Both the position numbers and the translations under genes were made by a program. Below, one piece after another: positions 62,549-64,000 of a stretch of 64,000 nucleotides of DNA. Source of the stretch: Chryseobacterium arthrosphaerae. Its GTDB lineage: Bacteria > Bacteroidota > Bacteroidia > Flavobacteriales > Weeksellaceae. The stretch is taken from positions 62,001-126,000 of the forward strand of contig NZ_MAYG01000012.1 of assembly GCF_001684965.1 (NCBI RefSeq), written 5' to 3'. The notes beneath the pieces were generated by a model. The model was not told the DNA's origin. It searched no databases and was given only the letters and a program-made list of their open reading frames with translations. The stretch's first letter is position 1, and each line of letters starts with the position of its first letter.

Positions 62549-62766
62549 CGGTTTTTTTTATCTGTACCATATCTTTTATGGTAGTTCGGACAGGATTCTG
62601 CCACTTTCAGGGCTTCAGTTAAACGACAGTTCAAATGTTGTGTAATGAAGTGCAAGACATACACAGCATTGGCTCCTTTCGCAAACAGTGCGTCTACCTT
62701 ATCCCTGATATTTTCTTTTCCGGGAGAAAAATCTTTTGTTTCCTCCTCAAATTCCGGTCTGGTCAT
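62545..62766 (-). CDS. Small conserved-looking protein between kptA and phosphatase genes
   Basis: 73 residues with overlaps of four bases on both sides, a strong sign of a real, translationally coupled gene. It is highly charged and Cys-containing, with CPNYHKRYG near the end and a central hydrophobic helix (GANAVYVLHFITQHLN). No family is recognised. With the phosphatase and the RNA 2'-phosphotransferase it may belong to an RNA or nucleotide repair unit. Confidence 0.65.
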   Translation of the reverse strand: MTRPEFEEETKDFSPGKENIRDKVDALFAKGANAVYVLHFITQHLNCRLTEALKVAESCPNYHKRYGTDKKNR

Positions 62767-63305
62767 TTCGAAATGTATTTTGCATCTACAAAATCCGTCA
62801 GCCAGACTCCGTTTGCAGATTGGTAGAATTCGATTCCGTCTTCATGCATTTTACCGGTCCTGATGGTAAGAATCACAGGTTTACCATGTCTCATGCCCAC
62901 CTTTGTAGCAGTCTCTTTATCAGCACTTAAGTGCACGTGCTGACGGGTTCTTTTTTCAATTCCATTTTCCAGAATGGAAGCGATATTGGTTTCTGCTGTT
63001 CCATGGTACAGAAAATCTGGCGGCTGCAGTGTTTCCAGAGCAAGGTCTATTGCAATAGAATGTCCCTGGCTGGCTCTGATCATGGTTTTGTCTTCATTGA
63101 AGGCAAATCTTTTCTTATTGTTGGTTTCCACCACTTCATCCAACTCTTCGGGAGTAAAATACACGCTTCTTTTGGCTGATCTTGCTCTGAGATCTTCTAC
63201 ATTTGCCCAACCGTTTTCATCCAGTTTCAAGCCGATGGTTTCCGGCTGATGCCTTAGGATAAGGCTTAAAAATTTACTTATTCTTTTCTTTTCTATTTCG
63301 TTCAT
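62763..63305 (-). CDS. kptA: RNA 2'-phosphotransferase (Tpt1/KptA)
   Basis: 180 residues. Family motifs: FLSLILRHQPETIGLKLDEN, GWANVEDL, HGTAETNIASILENGIEKR, QHVHLSADKETATKVGMRHG and FYQSANGVWLTD. KptA removes a splice-junction 2'-phosphate from RNA with NAD+, forming ADP-ribose-1'',2''-cyclic phosphate. In bacteria its natural role is unclear, maybe RNA repair or capping. It overlaps the neighbours by four bases on either side, in an operon of at least four genes. Confidence 0.93.
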   Translation of the reverse strand: MNEIEKKRISKFLSLILRHQPETIGLKLDENGWANVEDLRARSAKRSVYFTPEELDEVVETNNKKRFAFNEDKTMIRASQGHSIAIDLALETLQPPDFLYHGTAETNIASILENGIEKRTRQHVHLSADKETATKVGMRHGKPVILTIRTGKMHEDGIEFYQSANGVWLTDFVDAKYISK

Positions 63306-64000
63306 GATTTCTGTTTTAATTTTTCAATAAGATCTCTGACTGTGAAATAATCCCGGCTTAACTGATCATAAACCGATCTTTCACCCTTGGATATTCCTGC
63401 CAGAATTCTTTTCTGTTCATAATAATAAAGTTCAAAATTTTCTTCGTCACTGTCTTTTTTATCTTTCAGATCCAAGTACTCTCTGATAACCTCATCAGCA
63501 AGATTATAGGAAAGCAGTTGCTCTTTTATATAATTGCCCCAAAAAGTTTCCTCTTTAAATTCCTCCTTTTTCAGTTCAGCAATTTTATTTTTACTTTCAT
63601 CCTTTATCAGACTGTGATTTAATTTCCTCCATAACAGGTCTTCAATAATTCCCTCTCCGAATTCTCCACGGCTTACCTGATATTGCGGATCGTAAGTTTT
63701 AAGGTGCTGTAGGAATTTTTCATTTTTATTCGGATAAATAAATACATTCCGGAGATACATTCCAAGACCGAAAAGGCCACCCATTTCATCAAACTTTGAA
63801 GCTAATGACCTGTTCCTGATTTCATTGATAGTATCTTCACTCAATTCTTCATTTATTAAAAAATCTACAGCCTCTTCCACAGTATTTATTTCCGATCTCT
63901 TTTCATCATATTGGATTGAAGTATCTTCTTCATTTTGCTCAGATATATCATTGTCATAATCAATCTGCTGGTCTAAATCATCATAGGGAATAATTGTATG
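63302..64000 (-). CDS. DUF6794-like protein, 5' end outside window
   Basis: At least ~230 residues; the reading frame stays open to the right edge upstream of a GTG at 63880, with an acidic, well-formed sequence, so the start lies outside. EEAVDFLINEELSEDTINEI and GGLFGLGMYLRNVFIYPN match DUF6794, a domain of unknown function. The remaining part is helical and charged (ILAGISKGERSVYDQLSRDY). It overlaps kptA by four bases and leads the operon. Function unknown. Confidence 0.7.
   Translation of the reverse strand, partial: HTIIPYDDLDQQIDYDNDISEQNEEDTSIQYDEKRSEINTVEEAVDFLINEELSEDTINEIRNRSLASKFDEMGGLFGLGMYLRNVFIYPNKNEKFLQHLKTYDPQYQVSRGEFGEGIIEDLLWRKLNHSLIKDESKNKIAELKKEEFKEETFWGNYIKEQLLSYNLADEVIREYLDLKDKKDSDEENFELYYYEQKRILAGISKGERSVYDQLSRDYFTVRDLIEKLKQKS

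Overview
The window looks like chromosome of a Bacteroidota bacterium, most likely Chryseobacterium or a close Weeksellaceae relative. Grounds: type IX (Por) secretion tails, GLPGLI and DUF3127 families, outer-membrane barrel proteins with Bacteroidota-type carboxypeptidase-like N termini, TAnnTTTG promoter elements, weak Shine-Dalgarno signals and an AT-rich composition. The genus is inferred from gene content; no rRNA is present.

Layout. 1-2702: end of an operon resembling aminophosphonate catabolism (DUF5690 membrane protein, FAD oxidoreductase, phosphonatase-like HAD hydrolase). 3087-7347: secreted phosphatase-superfamily protein, a GNAT, a MocR-type regulator and a small unknown protein. 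7787-17370: a membrane-stress style locus (YbjN/DUF2170-like protein, PspA, NfeD/YqiJ-like membrane protein, flotillin, 1600-residue AAA+ ATPase) with a divergent XRE regulator. 17442-21192: secreted C1q-like protein, membrane-anchored TPR-HTH regulator, E1/ThiF-like enzyme.

21209-40419 is the most unusual part: a RiPP (ribosomal peptide natural product) locus. It holds five NHLP-leader precursor-type genes, a LanM-type dehydratase without its LanC cyclase half, a complete NHLP export system (C39-peptidase ABC exporter, second ABC exporter, HlyD adaptor, TolC channel), a stand-alone cyclic-nucleotide-binding protein, an adenylate cyclase, a FeeM/LuxI-like N-acyltransferase beside LuxR- and AraC-type regulators, a DUF3667 membrane protein and a zincin-like protein. 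The likely flow is: precursors are dehydrated by the LanM half-enzyme, possibly fatty-acylated by the GNAT, cut after Gly-Gly and exported. cAMP may link the cyclase to the cyclic-nucleotide-binding domains. About five copies of a ~123-bp repeat lie upstream of the main precursor operon.

40623-41284: a tandemly duplicated tRNA block (Leu-TAA, Gly-GCC, Leu-TAG) in which one Gly copy has decayed. 41463-54235: housekeeping and general genes (DUF3127, aat, EamA transporter, TPR protein, MDR dehydrogenase, Crp/Fnr regulator, glmM, DUF4421, feoAB with a palindromic operator candidate, GLPGLI, DinB). 54396-64000: outer-membrane barrel protein, cupin/JmjC protein, T9SS cargo, M14 peptidase, and an overlapping operon ending the window (partial DUF6794 gene, kptA, small unknown, metallophosphoesterase).
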